A stretch of 64,000 nucleotides of DNA from Brachycybe producta (taxonomy: Eukaryota > Arthropoda > Diplopoda > Playtdesmida > Andrognathidae). Shown in pieces: positions 21,334 through 32,632 of the stretch (positions within the stretch are counted from its first letter, which is position 1; each line of letters opens with the position of its first letter). Below the pieces are notes generated by a model. That model was not told the origin of the DNA and searched no databases. It was given only the letters and a program-made list of their open reading frames with translations. The position numbers and the translations under genes were made by a program. The stretch spans positions 2,160,356 to 2,224,355 of the forward strand of contig JAUPFP010000035.1 of NCBI GenBank assembly GCA_036925085.1, in the 5' to 3' direction.

Positions 21334-23925
21334 TTACAATAACTTCAATCGTCGTGGTGTTTGTATGAACATTTCGAGGACTTCCTCAGAGGTTAAAGGT
21401 ATGTCTCGATGAATGTTTAATGTTGCAAGGCCGTTCAGACGTTCCTCCCCTGTTCTATTCCGGAGGTATGTCTTCAGCCGCCTGAGGGTAGAGAACGAAC
21501 GCTCTGGCGAGCTGGTAGACACTGGTAAAACGGAGAGCACAACTAGGAGTTTCCTAACATTCTCGAACAAATCTGTATTCATTCTCTGTGAGTTTAACAA
21601 AAAACAATGTAAGTCAAGCTATCAAATCATTAGTAAGACATTATAAGCAAACCTTCAATGCATCAATGGCATTTCTCACATTGTGTTTCTCAATGTGACG
21701 ATGCCACATTCGCACTTCTCCAAGAAAATCAACCTCGGAAGAACACAATATTGACTCGTAGAAAATATACAAATTTTTTGGACACACTTCGTCAAATACT
21801 GCAGGAACTGGGCATAACAGGCAACTAAAACTACACAGAACATCTCGGTGGTTTGTGAATCTATCTTGCAAGTGAGCAATATACTGGTCGATAAAGGGAA
21901 TGTAGATGGAAATCCTGTAGAAGTCTTCTGGGTTGTCGACCTCAACATTACACCGCATCGTTTGGCGGCCTGTTCGACGGGGGATTCGGATGTCGACATC
22001 AATCAATTCACAAACTTGCGAAGCATGCTCAAAAATTGTTTTAAAGCATGCTTCTGCATGCCCCCGCATGTATTTGAATTCTTCAATAGCGTCCTCCACT
22101 AACATCATGGCTTTTGCCAAATCTTGATTTTCTGTCTGAAGAAGTTTCGACAATGGCAAAACGACAGAATGCACTGAAGCCATAATGCAACATGAAACCT
22201 AATATATGCACCGAAGAAGGAAAAACAGCTTCTTTAAATTAATCAAGAATGAGAATTTTGTGTAAAAGATTTTATAATTTTACCTGAAATTCAAACATAT
22301 GGATAGCTGATGACAGATGAACAGCTTGTGTCGATGTTGCAGGATCTTTGAAAGTCTTCAGGCTACTTAATCCTTCAATCACTGCCAGCTGCAGCTCGCA
22401 ATAAGTTGACACAGCTTCATGTCGCTCGGACCACCGTGTGGGACACAATGCTTTGAGTCGAGTAATTTTCACCTTGTCATATGTTTTTTCAATTGCTTCA
22501 ACGAGCACATGTTGTCTCTTTGGTGATGCTTGAAAATACGTCTGCACAGACGAAATAGTTCCGATAGCATTTTTGATGCTTTGCACATCACAGGCAGAAC
22601 TAACGGCTAAATTTAGACTGTGGGCAGAACAGTGAAGATACAGGGCTAGTGGGTAATCTTTGCGCAAGTGTGCTTGGGCACCATTGAACTGGCCACTCAT
22701 GGCAGGGGCACCATCATAGCCTTGCCCATACAAATATTTACAGTCAATGCCCGCATCGAGTAGTGCTTGTTTTGTGGTACCCGCCAATGCCATTCCAGTA
22801 CAGTCAACCACGGGTACGAATGTTATGAAATCTTCTCGAATTTCAATCTTTTCCACATCCAAGTAACGAACACAAACACAGAACTGCTCAATTCCAGAAA
22901 TATCTGCAGTTTCATCTGCTAAAACTGAAAACCCATGGGATCTGTTCACTTTTTCAGCAATCTTTCTCACGATCAGTTCGTGGCAGATATTAATCAGCTC
23001 GTTTTGTATATTTTTGCTGATGTATGTGGCATTTTTGGCACTGTTGGACAAGTGATGTTTCAGAACACTATCAGCTTCTGCACGATACCTCAACAAAGCA
23101 CGGAAATTTCCTTCATTTCGGTCAGTGTCAGATTGAGCTTCGGCATTGTCTTGAAAAAGGATACGACCATCATCTCGGTGACCACGAAGAGCAATTCCTT
23201 GCCTGCCACACAGAATAAGTGTCGACTATTCGCTTTAAACGCTCGCGATTGTCTGCAATGAATGCTCTTTTCTGATGGTCGAGCTGTAGATCAATCGATG
23301 ATTTTGCACCTTGTTCAATCAAACGCAAATGTTCCAAAGCATCGAATGCTTTCGTGTGATATTCTGCAGCAGAGTGTTTTTTTAAATAATCTTTTGCATC
23401 CTTCCAGTTCTTCAATGGATTCTTAACGAGAGTACGTAATTTCTGATCTCCAATGCCTCCAACTTTAACGCCGTATACTACACAATATTTACAATATCCA
23501 CCATCATACATTTCCGAATAGGCTAACCATTTAAACTCATTAATCCATTTTAGCTGAAATTTCAACATCTTTTTCATCTTCCCCATGGGTGTTGCCGGAA
23601 ATTTGAAATCATTTGGTGGAGTCCACACAGAATTCAATATCTTCAGATAATTGGCTGAATCAACCTTTCCAGCAGCAGCAATAACTCCTATGTCATAATT
23701 AGAATTTGTAGTTGCTTGAATGTTCATTGCAGTTGCAGCAGGTGGAACAGGAAGCACCTGAGTGTCACCCAAATTTTCGGCCCCTCTGTTCAGATTCTGA
23801 AAAGAGGGACCAGAAATATGCATTCCTGAATTTGAAACTGCATCTGCCTGTTGACTTGAGGTTGGTAACTGTACAGCAGCAAAAGCAGATTCACCAGGTG
23901 AATCCTGGTGCCCCTGAGCCACACC
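21334..23925 (-). pseudogene. hAT transposase with two introns and one frameshift (DUF4371/TTF-type)
   Basis: Transposase of the large hAT group that includes ZMYM/THAP12-like domesticated proteins. The first visible coding exon starts at a TTTTTAG acceptor (23925), so an upstream exon is expected. A TTF/BED-type finger (CKYC..H-x5-H) lies at 23370-23460. One frameshift near 23212-23222 breaks the frame just before LCGRQGIALRGHRDD. Then come VLADETADISG (first catalytic D), GYDGAPAMSG and HCSAHSLNLAV. A GT-AG intron of 85 bp (22199-22283) and another of 67 bp (21586-21652) both join in phase 0. The last exon holds SSPERSFSTLRRLKTYLRN, the hAT dimerisation domain with the catalytic E. Apart from the frameshift I see no in-frame stop. 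Confidence 0.88.
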
Positions 23926-24276
23926 CTAAAAATCAAATTTTACATAAATGCCTAGTAGATGCAAGTAATAGCACACTGGCACTGTATATATCATACAAGT
24001 ACTTATTTTCTAAGTTGCTATAGCTTAATAGGAAGAATGAGGGGGAAACTTACTGATACACAATTTTTTTTCTGCAAAGAAAAAAAGCAGTCATGTTCCT
24101 CTTTTCATGGTTGCAGGTTGATGGTTGATGGTCAGGAAAACTGACAAATGAGTGGTGTAGAACTAAATCAAACTGGATGTAGATTAAGCTGAAATGTTGA
24201 CTTAACACTAGAATGTGCTATTTGGCTCTTCTTTCTAGAGTCCTTGTATAAGTGAACCCTAATGTAAACTGCTTAT

Positions 24277-24500
24277 GGTTGTACAATGGATGGAATTTTT
24301 TTGGGTCTTGTTCACTTTGTTTTTTTAAAATATAACTTTATTCAAGAAAAGGTTTGTTAAAAAAGTTGTTTGTTCCCTTAAACAAGGGACCCTTTTATGA
24401 TCCCTTAAAGACATTATAGTCCTATGCTATCATCCTATGACCCTTATTTTTAAAAACAAAGTGAACAACACAAAAGATTTTTCCATTCACTATACAACCC
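24277..24500. repeat. Palindromic MITE inside the hAT element
   Basis: GGTTGTACAATGGATGGAA..GTTCACTTTGTTTTT on the left is inverted on the right as AAAACAAAGTGAAC..TTCCATTCACTATACAACC. It sits in the presumed 5' intron/UTR of the transposase. A second, smaller hairpin lies at 24590-24672 (AAAAGTTTTCAGTT against AACTGAAAACTTTT). Confidence 0.75.
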
Positions 24501-25096
24501 AACTCAAAACCAAGGAAATGAAGGAATCTATTTTTGTTGGGAAGACTGTATCTCTTTAGTTTGTGTTATGGTGTTCACACAATTTAAAAGTTTTCAGTTC
24601 ATTAACTGCTTTCTTTCATTTGTTGTTTATGATAAACAAAAAATGAAACAAAATTAACTGAAAACTTTTTTTCAGCTTATATTTTCATTTTGATAGGCTA
24701 AACAAAAATCGCTTTTTTTGGGCCAATGGGGGGGGGGTCCGGACCCCTCGGACCCCCCCTTAAATCCGCCACTGATGACAATGCACGTCAGAACACCTCT
24801 GCCCACGTTGTTTATACTCGGCAAAAACTTCGTTTTGAGGTATTAAAGCATCCTCCTTATAGTTCTTATCTTGCTCCATCGAACTTGCACCTGTTTGCTC
24901 CCCTGAAAACAGTACTTCTTCGAGGACGAAGATTCACCTCTGATGAAGAAGTGAAGACAGTGGTGAATTCGCGGCACGCAGCTCAGCCTAAAACATTTTT
25001 AATAAGAAAATACGAATGCTTGTTGACAGATGGACAAAGTGTAATGAAAAGCAAAGAGATTATTTTAAAAAAATGATGTACTTGGCTTTTTTTTAA

Positions 25097-25839
25097 GGCT
25101 TGCATACACGACGACACCTACTGTCTACTGTCTGTACTATCTACACGTACTGCAAATTTTGATGCTAGTGCAGTGTCATACACCCGTGCTTAGATCAAGT
25201 GTCAACAAAAGTGTCGCATTTGTCTACATGTCTCTAGGCTTCAACTAGAGTTCAGCAGCGAGATTAAGGGTGTGAATCAGTCAATATGGACGAAGGTAGA
25301 GCCCCCCCCCGTATTTTTAGCGGCGGTGGTAGCTGTATAGTTAGTTATAAAAGGAAAACTTCAACAACGAAGTGTGGACAAAGCGTTTTTTTTTTTATTA
25401 AAAACTTTCACTGCATAAATTCTAATTTCAAATAGTTTCTTTGGGTGTTTTTTTAATTTGAGTAAAAGGAATTTTCGTTAAGAAAATTATAATACTTTAT
25501 GAAAGAAAACTACTTTTGCTGAAATTCAGAAACGACCATTTTTTGTTTGCTTGTCATTGTACATATTCATTCAGTCTTTTGTGTTGCTGCTGCTGGTTAT
25601 GATTTACTGTATGGTGGTGATTGCTATTGCATGTCGACACTGACAAAAAATTTCCAGAAAATGGGACACTACCTAGAGTGGTCTATAACATTAAATTTGA
25701 GCTGACTACACCAGAATTGCATCTAGACTGCGAACTCTGCAACTTGGTCTAGAGACACCAGTCTAGGTGCTGTACACACACAGAAACTTAAGTGTATACA
25801 CTTGCTCTAGACACAAAAGTGTCGTCGTGTAAACGATGC
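25097..25839. mobile_element. TTAA-flanked DNA transposon remnant (piggyBac-like target)
   Basis: TTAA lies at 25093-25096 and 25840-25843. The inner inverted ends share ACACGACGACAC (left) and GTGTCGTCGTGT (right). No transposase is readable. The TTAA target is typical of piggyBac-group elements; assignment is by target and ends only. It interrupts the mariner 3' region. Confidence 0.6.
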
Positions 25840-26035
25840 TTAAAAGTTGATGCAAATAAATTCTACAGCCAGAGTGCAGATCATTTTTGACTCACCCGGT
25901 ATATTACTACATTGTATTGAAATTTGTTTTTGTATAGAATCTCCCTTTGCATATTATATATATACATATATATCAAGCCCCGTCTATCAGTGTTTCCTTA
26001 TATCTGTCTCTCTTTGAGTAATGCTGTACAAACAA

Positions 26036-26736
26036 TGGTAACACCCAGAAACTCCAGTTCCCACCAAAACCATAGCCTGGGGGGTAAACAACTCCCACTT
26101 GTCCCTCCCTCCTCTCTGACTCACACTTCTGACGCACATCGAAGTGGCGGAATGATACACTTAGGACTATGGTCACTTGGACCTGGTTACACCTCGTAGG
26201 TGTACACAGGTCCAAGGTATAAAAGGGCCGTGTTCCTCTTTGTTTCTCGTCCTTGTCTTTGCTCTAAATTTGTATTACGTTGATTATTCTGTACCACATC
26301 TTGGGTATGAGGACGCACCTTTGATCTAAACAATTCATCTTTGTACTCTTGATGCTTCTGAACAAAGATGAATAAAAGTGTTACAATGAGAAATTGTGTT
26401 GTCTTTATGTTCAGTAACTAATCACTTCTCTACAGAGGCCGGAAACACCATAGGGCAAAGAAGCATACGATCCTGGAGGAAGCTACAGCATCTTCAAGAA
26501 TAGTAATCGCCATGAATGAAGATGCATATCAGCGTTGACTGAGAGAAGGATGGCCACCATCCTTCTGCATCGATTTCACCCCCATGCAGAAGGATGATCG
26601 TAATCCAACTCCATCCAACTCTTTCTATAGGTTGAATCTTCTCTGTGCGGGCACAGTGCGATACAGAGAAGAAATGAGCTATAGAAATCATCATCTACAG
26701 GTTGGTCAAAAATAATGGTCGACGTCAAAAGCTCAG
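26036..26736 (+). mobile_element. Solo LTR (family L2), TSD ACAA
   Basis: It starts TGGTAACACCC and ends AAAAGCTCAG, with ACAA at 26032-26035 and 26737-26740. GGTATAAAAGGGC near 26215 is a clear TATA box and GATGAATAAAAGTGTTACA near 26367 a polyadenylation region. It matches 746-1356 and the inverse of 14599-15254. Confidence 0.82.
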
Positions 26737-26869
26737 ACAATTATGGACAAAACCATTGAAGCACGTCGGAATTTATATAAATTTAAATGAATAAATGAAC
26801 CACTTTTTTCTCAAGGTCAATTATATGTTGCACTCTCCCAATCCAAGAACCCCATGAAATTAAATTGGA

Positions 26870-27364
26870 GATGGCAGATTCCAGTACAAGTTAAAACTAT
26901 TGCCTATCAAGCATTGGTTCGGCCTCATCTTGAGTATTGCTGCAGTGTATAGAATCCTCACTCTGTCACACTCACTCTCTCAGTTGAAATGGTTCAGGGT
27001 AAGTGGCAGGCACAAATTTACAGATAGTGTCACTGAGATGCTGTCAGTGCTACAATGGCATAGTTTGGCACATTGCAGGGCTAGGTTAAGTTTAAAATTG
27101 TTTGGGAAAATTACACATGGTGATTGTCCTAAACCACTCTAAGAAAATTAGGGAGATTTTTGCTAGGACATTCATATTATTGGTCTTTTTTCCCCCCTAG
27201 AGTTATAAGACAATGGAACTCTCTTCCTGAGGCAGTGGTGAATGGGCATAATTTTGTTTTGTGGCTTGACAATGCTTAATGCTGCATGTGGACTTTTATG
27301 TCCCTCTGCCATAGGCCTATTTGGCTGCTAGCACAGTACTAATTGTAATTGTGATTGTAATGGC
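26870..27364 (+). pseudogene. CR1/Jockey-like RT 3' fragment
   Basis: One frame reads AYQALVRPHLEYCCS-like residues (IKHWFGLILSIAAV in the shifted frame) and KFTDSVTEMLSVLQW, the C-terminal region of the same ORF seen at 46700-47765. The 3' end has CCCTCTGCCATAGGCC and an ATTGTAATTGTGATTGTAA simple-repeat tail. ATGGCA at both junctions may be a 6-bp TSD. A 5'-truncated dead copy. Confidence 0.75.
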
Positions 27365-27560
27365 AAAAGGTTGGAAAAGGTGGGGGGAGAGAGAAACGTG
27401 GAGAGGAAAAAAGGGAGGGGAAACTGAAATTGAAATGAAAGGAGTAAAAAAAGGAACAAACGACGCGCATGCGCAGACATAGAAAATGGAAATCTCATTT
27501 TCTCTTTCAAATATAAAAAACGGAGGGGATAATATCAAAATTAAACTTGAATTTATCACG

Positions 27561-27750
27561 GGCAATTGTGCCCAGCATTAGAATTTCTTTTGCTCCGCCC
27601 TTTTATGAGCATCATCAATTTCTAATTGGTTTGTTACTCGGTTTGCTGTCACACGCTTCACCCGTTTCAATTTCTAATTCGTTTGTTACTTGGTCTGACG
27701 TCATAAAAGGGCAGAGGAAAAGAAATTCTAATGCTGGGCACAATTGCCTG
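27561..27750. repeat. Palindromic foldback module
   Basis: Arms GGCAATTGTGCCCAGCATTA and its complement. The interior has CTCCGCCCTTTTATGAGC, AATTGGTTTGTTAC and TGACGTCATAAAAG. Confidence 0.85.
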
Positions 27751-27993
27751 TGGATTTTTCTCCCATTTTTTTCTCATGGACAACTTTATGTTGCGCTCTC
27801 CCGATCCAATAACCCAAACAATATTAAGGTGCTTATACAAAATGGAAGTGGTCAAGGCAAATTACTTCACGACAACCGGACATTCACACAAAATATCATT
27901 TATAATGAAGTATTTGAATAAAATAGATAATTTTAGTAACAAAATTAAACTAGAATTGTGTTCCCGTCATTAATGACGGGTTACCCCACTAGT

Positions 27994-28863
27994 TAATATA
28001 TATTAGTAGATACTGGTACCGGTATCTAAGTTATGTCTAAATTATCACTAAAGTTCTAGCCTTTCAACTTTAATTTTTTAATTAAATTTCATAATAATCA
28101 TTAGAAAAGTCAGCAGAAACAAAAACCTTTTTCATTGAGATAAAAATCAACTAGTAAGAAATAAAAAAACAGGTGTCTGTGAATAGATGCACTAACATTT
28201 CTTTTTTTTTTTTTTTTTTTCAGGTCAACTTTTTTGAACTCTTTCGTTTGTGTGTGTCGCCGCCGTTCAAAACGTTCTTCTTGACCGACATTTTACTATA
28301 TAATCAATCATTTGAGGTTAATCACAAATTGAGAATTGTTTTCTCTCACCTTCACATTGCATAAGCATGTGAAGAAATTAAAAAAAACTTTTAAGATTAT
28401 GATGATGATAATGATAAAGATAATTGGGAACCAATTCTTTTAAGTGTGTCTACATCATCTATACATACTTTCACTTGAATTAATTAAGTCTTCATTGTGA
28501 GAGAAACATGGTTGATTTACCTTTAAAATTATCCTTCAAAACGGTGACAACTCTACATATTTTCTATTACAAAAGTTTAATTAAAAATATTGCTAATTAA
28601 AATTTATTACAATAAAATAATTAATGAGATATTAATATGTTAATAATGGCAGTCTACGATTTACAATGTAAACAACCGTCCAAATATTCATATGTTCAGA
28701 ATTATTTAGGTTAATTCATCAATTCCTGTTTATATTTTTTTGCATTTGAATTTTTTTTTAAAGAGAAACACGTTTATGACCATCTTCTGAATCATTGCTT
28801 AAGCTAAAGCAAAGCTTAATAAAGCTAGCAACGTTGGCAATTTTATAATGGTCTAATTTTAAA
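27994..28863. other. AT-rich DNA, no gene seen
   Basis: A long T run precedes CAGGTCAAC near 28224, which mimics a splice acceptor. No exon can be supported. Confidence 0.45.
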
Positions 28864-29373
28864 TAGGGCTGTGGAGTCGGAGTCGGTCATTTTTGGTAGG
28901 AGTCGGTATAAATTAACCGACTTCGACTATAAAAGAAAAATGATTGACCGAACATCAAAATTGAGTCTTAAAGATGCATCAGTATTGACGTACCCTGAGA
29001 TTATGCAAAATGCCGCTCTAACCGGCTAAGGCTTTTACAACCGACTCAAGTATCTGTGGAAAGATTATTTTCTGCTCTCGCAGAATTCTAAAATCTGATT
29101 TGAGGCCATGGATGAAATCGGACATTAATTGAAGCCATGCTATCTTTAAGAACCAATTCAATTTAAATTAAATTCGATTACAATGTACAAATTATTCTTG
29201 AATGAAATACATATGTTAATTAAGTTTAAAAATTTGAATATGAATTTGTTTCAATTTTTTAATTTTTGTTTGTCCGACTCAGTTGGACTAGAAGTGGAGT
29301 CGAATTACAAATTTCAAATTACAAGAGTCGGAGCCGCGCAGTTGAACAATTATGTCACGACTCCAAAGCCCTA
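28864..29373 (+). mobile_element. Decayed hAT element, TSD ATTTTAAA
   Basis: The exact 8-bp repeat ATTTTAAA lies at 28856-28863 and 29374-29381. The terminal repeats are TAGGGCTGTGGAGTCGG and CGACTCCAAAGCCCTA. Residual coding near 29035-29150 reads LQPTQVSVERLFSAL and then, shifted, RILKSDLRPWMKSD, the hAT dimerisation domain with its catalytic E. The rest of the transposase is deleted. Confidence 0.9.
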
Positions 29374-29381
29374 ATTTTAAA

Positions 29382-29892
29382 CTTTGCAAAATGCATTAAT
29401 TTAAATCAAGTTCACTTATGAGTTGCCTACGTACACGGTACATTATTTTTTTCTCCAGGTAAATCAGTTATTTAATCAAGCAATTTAATAAAAATAGTAT
29501 TTTTAAGCTTACAAGTTTTTTTTTCAATTTTATTTTATGCATGAAATTTCATCCACTCAATACACAAACATTCAAAATATTTGAATTTTCAGAGAATTTA
29601 AACTCCAATTTTGAAACAATTAAAAGAAATCTGATTTAAATAAAAATAATCTTATTTTTTATCATTTCTTAACTTTTTGGCCAAAAAAGTTCACTGCTGA
29701 TGATTTTATTTAAACCTAAAGTTTCACACCTGCCACTCTCTACCCCACATCCAAATATAAAATTAATCAAACAAATACATAATTAAGGTTATACATTAAA
29801 CGGGATTTTAAAAGATCAACATTTGTTTTAATTTTCTGAGAAAAATTCACCCCACTGGTTAAGGAGCCTCTGAAGAGAAAAATAACCACTTT
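29382..29892. other. AT-rich DNA, no gene seen
   Basis: Nothing recognisable. Confidence 0.45.
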
Positions 29893-30079
29893 TGTGCCTT
29901 TGTTTCCACATTGGGGTGAAAATTTGAACTTTTTAAAAATTTCAACTGGTGAAAAATAGAAGAAACGTGACCCCCGCCCATTCACTATCATAAGCAAAGG
30001 CCACAGTGTGTTCTATTTTACACCAGTTGAAATCTTCAAAAAGATCCAATTTTCACCCCAATGGAAACAAGGCCTTAAA
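29893..30079. repeat. Palindromic MITE with about 65-bp arms
   Basis: GCCTTTGTTTCCACATTGGG..TTTCAACTGGTGAAAAATAGAA on the left is inverted on the right as TTCTATTTTACACCAGTTG..CCCCAATGGAAACAAGGCC. TTAA follows the right arm. Confidence 0.75.
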
Positions 30080-31590
30080 ATTTCACAATTTATTTGCCTA
30101 CTTGCCTACTACCCTGATAACTTATGATGTGCTCAACGCAAAAATTTACATAAAATTGGATCTCAGTCCAAAATATTAGTATTAGAAAAACATATTGATT
30201 TCTGTTTAAGATGTTCAGAATACCATTAAGATTTTCAAAATACTTCCCCTACTTTCGAATCTCACTTGAAATGTGAGCTAAGCTCGAAATAGCCCTATAT
30301 TCTGGTCACTTGGCAAACACGTTCATGTGAAGGTACTTTTTTTTTCTCCTTTTCGATATGGAAATGTTCCGCATTTCTACCATCATTGTTGCTACGCCAG
30401 TGTCACGGGAATTGTGTTCCTATATACAGTTTGTATAGATATTTCCATATATATATGTATATATACATGTACATGTGCAGTAGCTAAGAAGTGACAAGGA
30501 CACACTCAAACAGAACAAACAATTTCCATGCATAATAAAATGCTCTCACAATATAAAAAAAGCTGAACAAAAATAGTGCTGAATGTTAAAAAGTTCCTCA
30601 AATGACTGGATATGATGTTGCTTAGCTTTCAGATTAGGAGGACCCTATATCTTTCAGTTTGGCTTAACATTTGTACTTTTATGTTCAAGTCTACTATGAG
30701 TCCGTGTATTTGCAACACATTTTAGCTCAAAAGAGTCTATGCATGAATTTTTTATTTTTTACTCTACAGAGAGACTATGCAAATATAATATCCAATACTA
30801 GTTGTGAAATGAAAAGAGAGAGAGAGAGTATAAAATAGAAGAAAGGATGGCGAAAATTGAACAGCAGTTTTATAAATCTCTAAACTAAAAAAAAAACATG
30901 CAGCTTCCTAAACACTATTTTGGTTTTGTGCAGTCTTTTTTAACACTTCTAAATACAGTAGAATAGGCTCGTATGCAAATTTGTATTAGTAGAACTCTAA
31001 TATTAAACAAGAATACTAATGTGAAATTACAGAAATTACCACTGAAAGAACAGCTTTTATTTTTCATCCACCTAATGTCCACACTCATCCACTATTTCAA
31101 TTAAACAAACATTGCTAATGAATGTATCTATCAATCAAATGGTAATCCAATACCAATGCTAATCAGCGATCATAGATTCAAATGCTACATTCAACATCCT
31201 AAATAAACACAGAATTTCCACAATTACATTTAGGTTTTGGAAGATGCATTTAAATTTTGTGATATATTACCATGAGAATAACTACAGACCCATCAAAATT
31301 CCTAAAATACCATTACAATACAGTAACAATGCATCATAATCCTTTAAATTCCACCAGAAGCACTTTCGTTTACACAAATCCAGTCTAGTTCCTTCTTAAT
31401 CTCTTCATTTCTACCAGATTCTCTGTAGATGCAAAAGAAATCCCTTCCATTCAATCAAAATCCACTACTCTTTTTTCAACAAACAACAAATTAAAACATT
31501 TCTTAACAACAACAAAAATAACAAGAATTTATAATAAAAAAAAATAGATGGAATTTTTAAAATTAAAATTATTTTGAAAGTTACACAATT
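30080..31590. other. AT-rich DNA, no gene seen
   Basis: A short TATATATGTATATATACATG run near 30450 and a (GA)n tract near 30817 are the only notable features. Confidence 0.5.
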
Positions 31591-31594
31591 TACA

Positions 31595-32231
31595 TTTGTA
31601 ACGTTCCCAATTTCTCACGGCCCACAGAGAGATCTCTGGTAGCCATTTGAAAGTGTCAGTTGAACGTTGATGCTCAAGTCTTTTGGTCTATTGGCACCTG
31701 TGTTGTATACTTGAACACCAGGGACACATGGGTCGGTACCTCAGGAGTCCAGAGCCAGAAAATAGTACTGTCGAATCAGCTTACAAGTGGCTGCTGAAAT
31801 TCAGAGTCCCACGTCCCGCAAAAAAAGTTCTCTTTAATTCACAAAGACAAGTGACTCGCTGTGGATTGAGAAGGGTTTCAGGTAGGTAATTCTATTTGGA
31901 TAACACTATCACGACTTTTCAATCCACACGGTCCTGCTTATATACATATAATAACAATACAAACATCTGATGTTACGACAAAGGCGCCAGGTGTGTCCAA
32001 GTTTCTGGGACACATCCAGGACCTTATGTGTAGATGTTATTATTATATATTTTGTATATTATTGGAAGGTCCTGGATGTGTCCCAGAAGATGTAACAAAT
32101 TAAATCACAATTATATCAATTGTATCGACTAGATGACCTCCCGGCCACCCCAAGCATGAGGTGAGAAACCCATCTATAAGATAACTACTTTTACAGGGCG
32201 AGTCAAAACGATAAATACTGAATTCGTTATA
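31595..32231 (-). mobile_element. Solo LTR (family L3), diverged, TSD CATT
   Basis: CATT lies at 31591-31594 and 32232-32235. It is homologous on the minus strand to 18774-19530, including GGTACCTCAGGA(G/T)TCCAGA, GTGACTCGCTG and AGGCGCCAGGTGTGTCCAAG. It carries a local inverted AGGTCCTGGATGTGTCCC against GGGACACATCCAGGACCT pair. Confidence 0.8.
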
Positions 32232-32244
32232 CATTGTTAATTAG

Positions 32245-32632
32245 TAGGGATGGGACATTCGAATCCTTGAATCCCGCAAATGTTGAAAAATATTCGAGAT
32301 TCGAAAACTCGAATGTTCGCGCTTTTTTTCGTCTTTCGAATCTTTCTAATCCTAACCTAAAAAAACTGTTAAAAATGTTGGTAAAATTAGTTTTAACTCT
32401 ATTGACATCCAATAGAAGCATTTACTAACCAAAAAAAACCCGGCAATTGTTGCAATTTTGGATCACCAATATAACCTTCTCGCGACCCTAAGTGCCATAC
32501 TGTTTTTTTATTATTAATAATTTAATATTTAATATTATTTGATTTATTTGTATCTTTCTTAATGAATAATATAGGATTCTTATATGAAGGATTCGGATTC
32601 GAAAAAATTTACGATTTGTACCACCTCTAGTT
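32245..32632. mobile_element. hAT-type MITE, relative of the split element at 2920
   Basis: TAGGGATGGGACATTCGAATC at the left and GTACCACCTCTA at the right match the ends at 2920/8025. The interior carries the same ATTCGAGATTCGAAAACTC and TTTATTTGTATCTTTCTTAA blocks. The TSD is not clear. Confidence 0.75.

Larger units (their letters stand above)
21274..24774 (-). mobile_element. Full-length hAT transposon, TSD ATGACAAT
   Basis: The perfect 8-bp repeat ATGACAAT lies at 21266-21273 and 24775-24782. The ends CAGTGGCGGATCTAGG and TTAAATCCGCCACTG are classic hAT inverted termini, each followed by a G/C-run GGGGGGTCC. The 3501-bp element carries a transposase gene on the minus strand (21334-23925) and a further palindromic insert at 24277-24500. 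It is inserted in the mariner HDN codons. Confidence 0.95.
21130..25073 (+). pseudogene. Mariner transposase remnant, split by the hAT element
   Basis: The left part (21130-21260) reads GPVLEHYQEKGST..EMLMEELKP. After a frameshift near 21250, VVILHDNARQ spans the hAT insertion point. The right part (24783-25073) continues with LKHPPYSSYLAPSNLHLFAP, GRRFTSDEEVK and QPKTFL. These are hallmarks of mariner transposases; HDN holds the second catalytic aspartate and the last aspartate region (APS[N]) is altered. The N-terminal helix-turn-helix and the first catalytic region are deleted. It cannot encode an active enzyme. Confidence 0.85.
21097..25899 (+). mobile_element. Deleted mariner element holding two nested insertions
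   Basis: The left end CAGGGTGAGTCAAAATTATC and the inverted right end CCGGGTGAGTCAAAAATGAT are terminal inverted repeats. TA follows the right end; a TA is not evident on the left. Mariner-derived sequence totals only about 550 bp (21097-21273, 24783-25096, 25844-25899). It was therefore internally deleted before or after the hAT (21274-24774) and TTAA-type (25097-25839) insertions. Confidence 0.8.
26741..27993 (-). mobile_element. Microsatellite-type Helentron/pearl-like element, copy 3, with nested LINE scrap
   Basis: On the minus strand it begins ACTAGTGGGGTAACCCGTCA, passes a foldback (27561-27750), purine/pyrimidine tracts and the GGTTGGAAA block, and ends CCGACGTGCTTCAATGG near 26745. 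Its usual (CA)n end is lost at the LTR junction. The segment 26870-27364 is foreign (CR1/Jockey-like). Confidence 0.65.

Noticed and set aside
28190..28260. Polypyrimidine tract and CAG as a splice acceptor of a host exon
   Set aside because: No coding exon or donor could be paired with it; poly(T) runs are frequent here.
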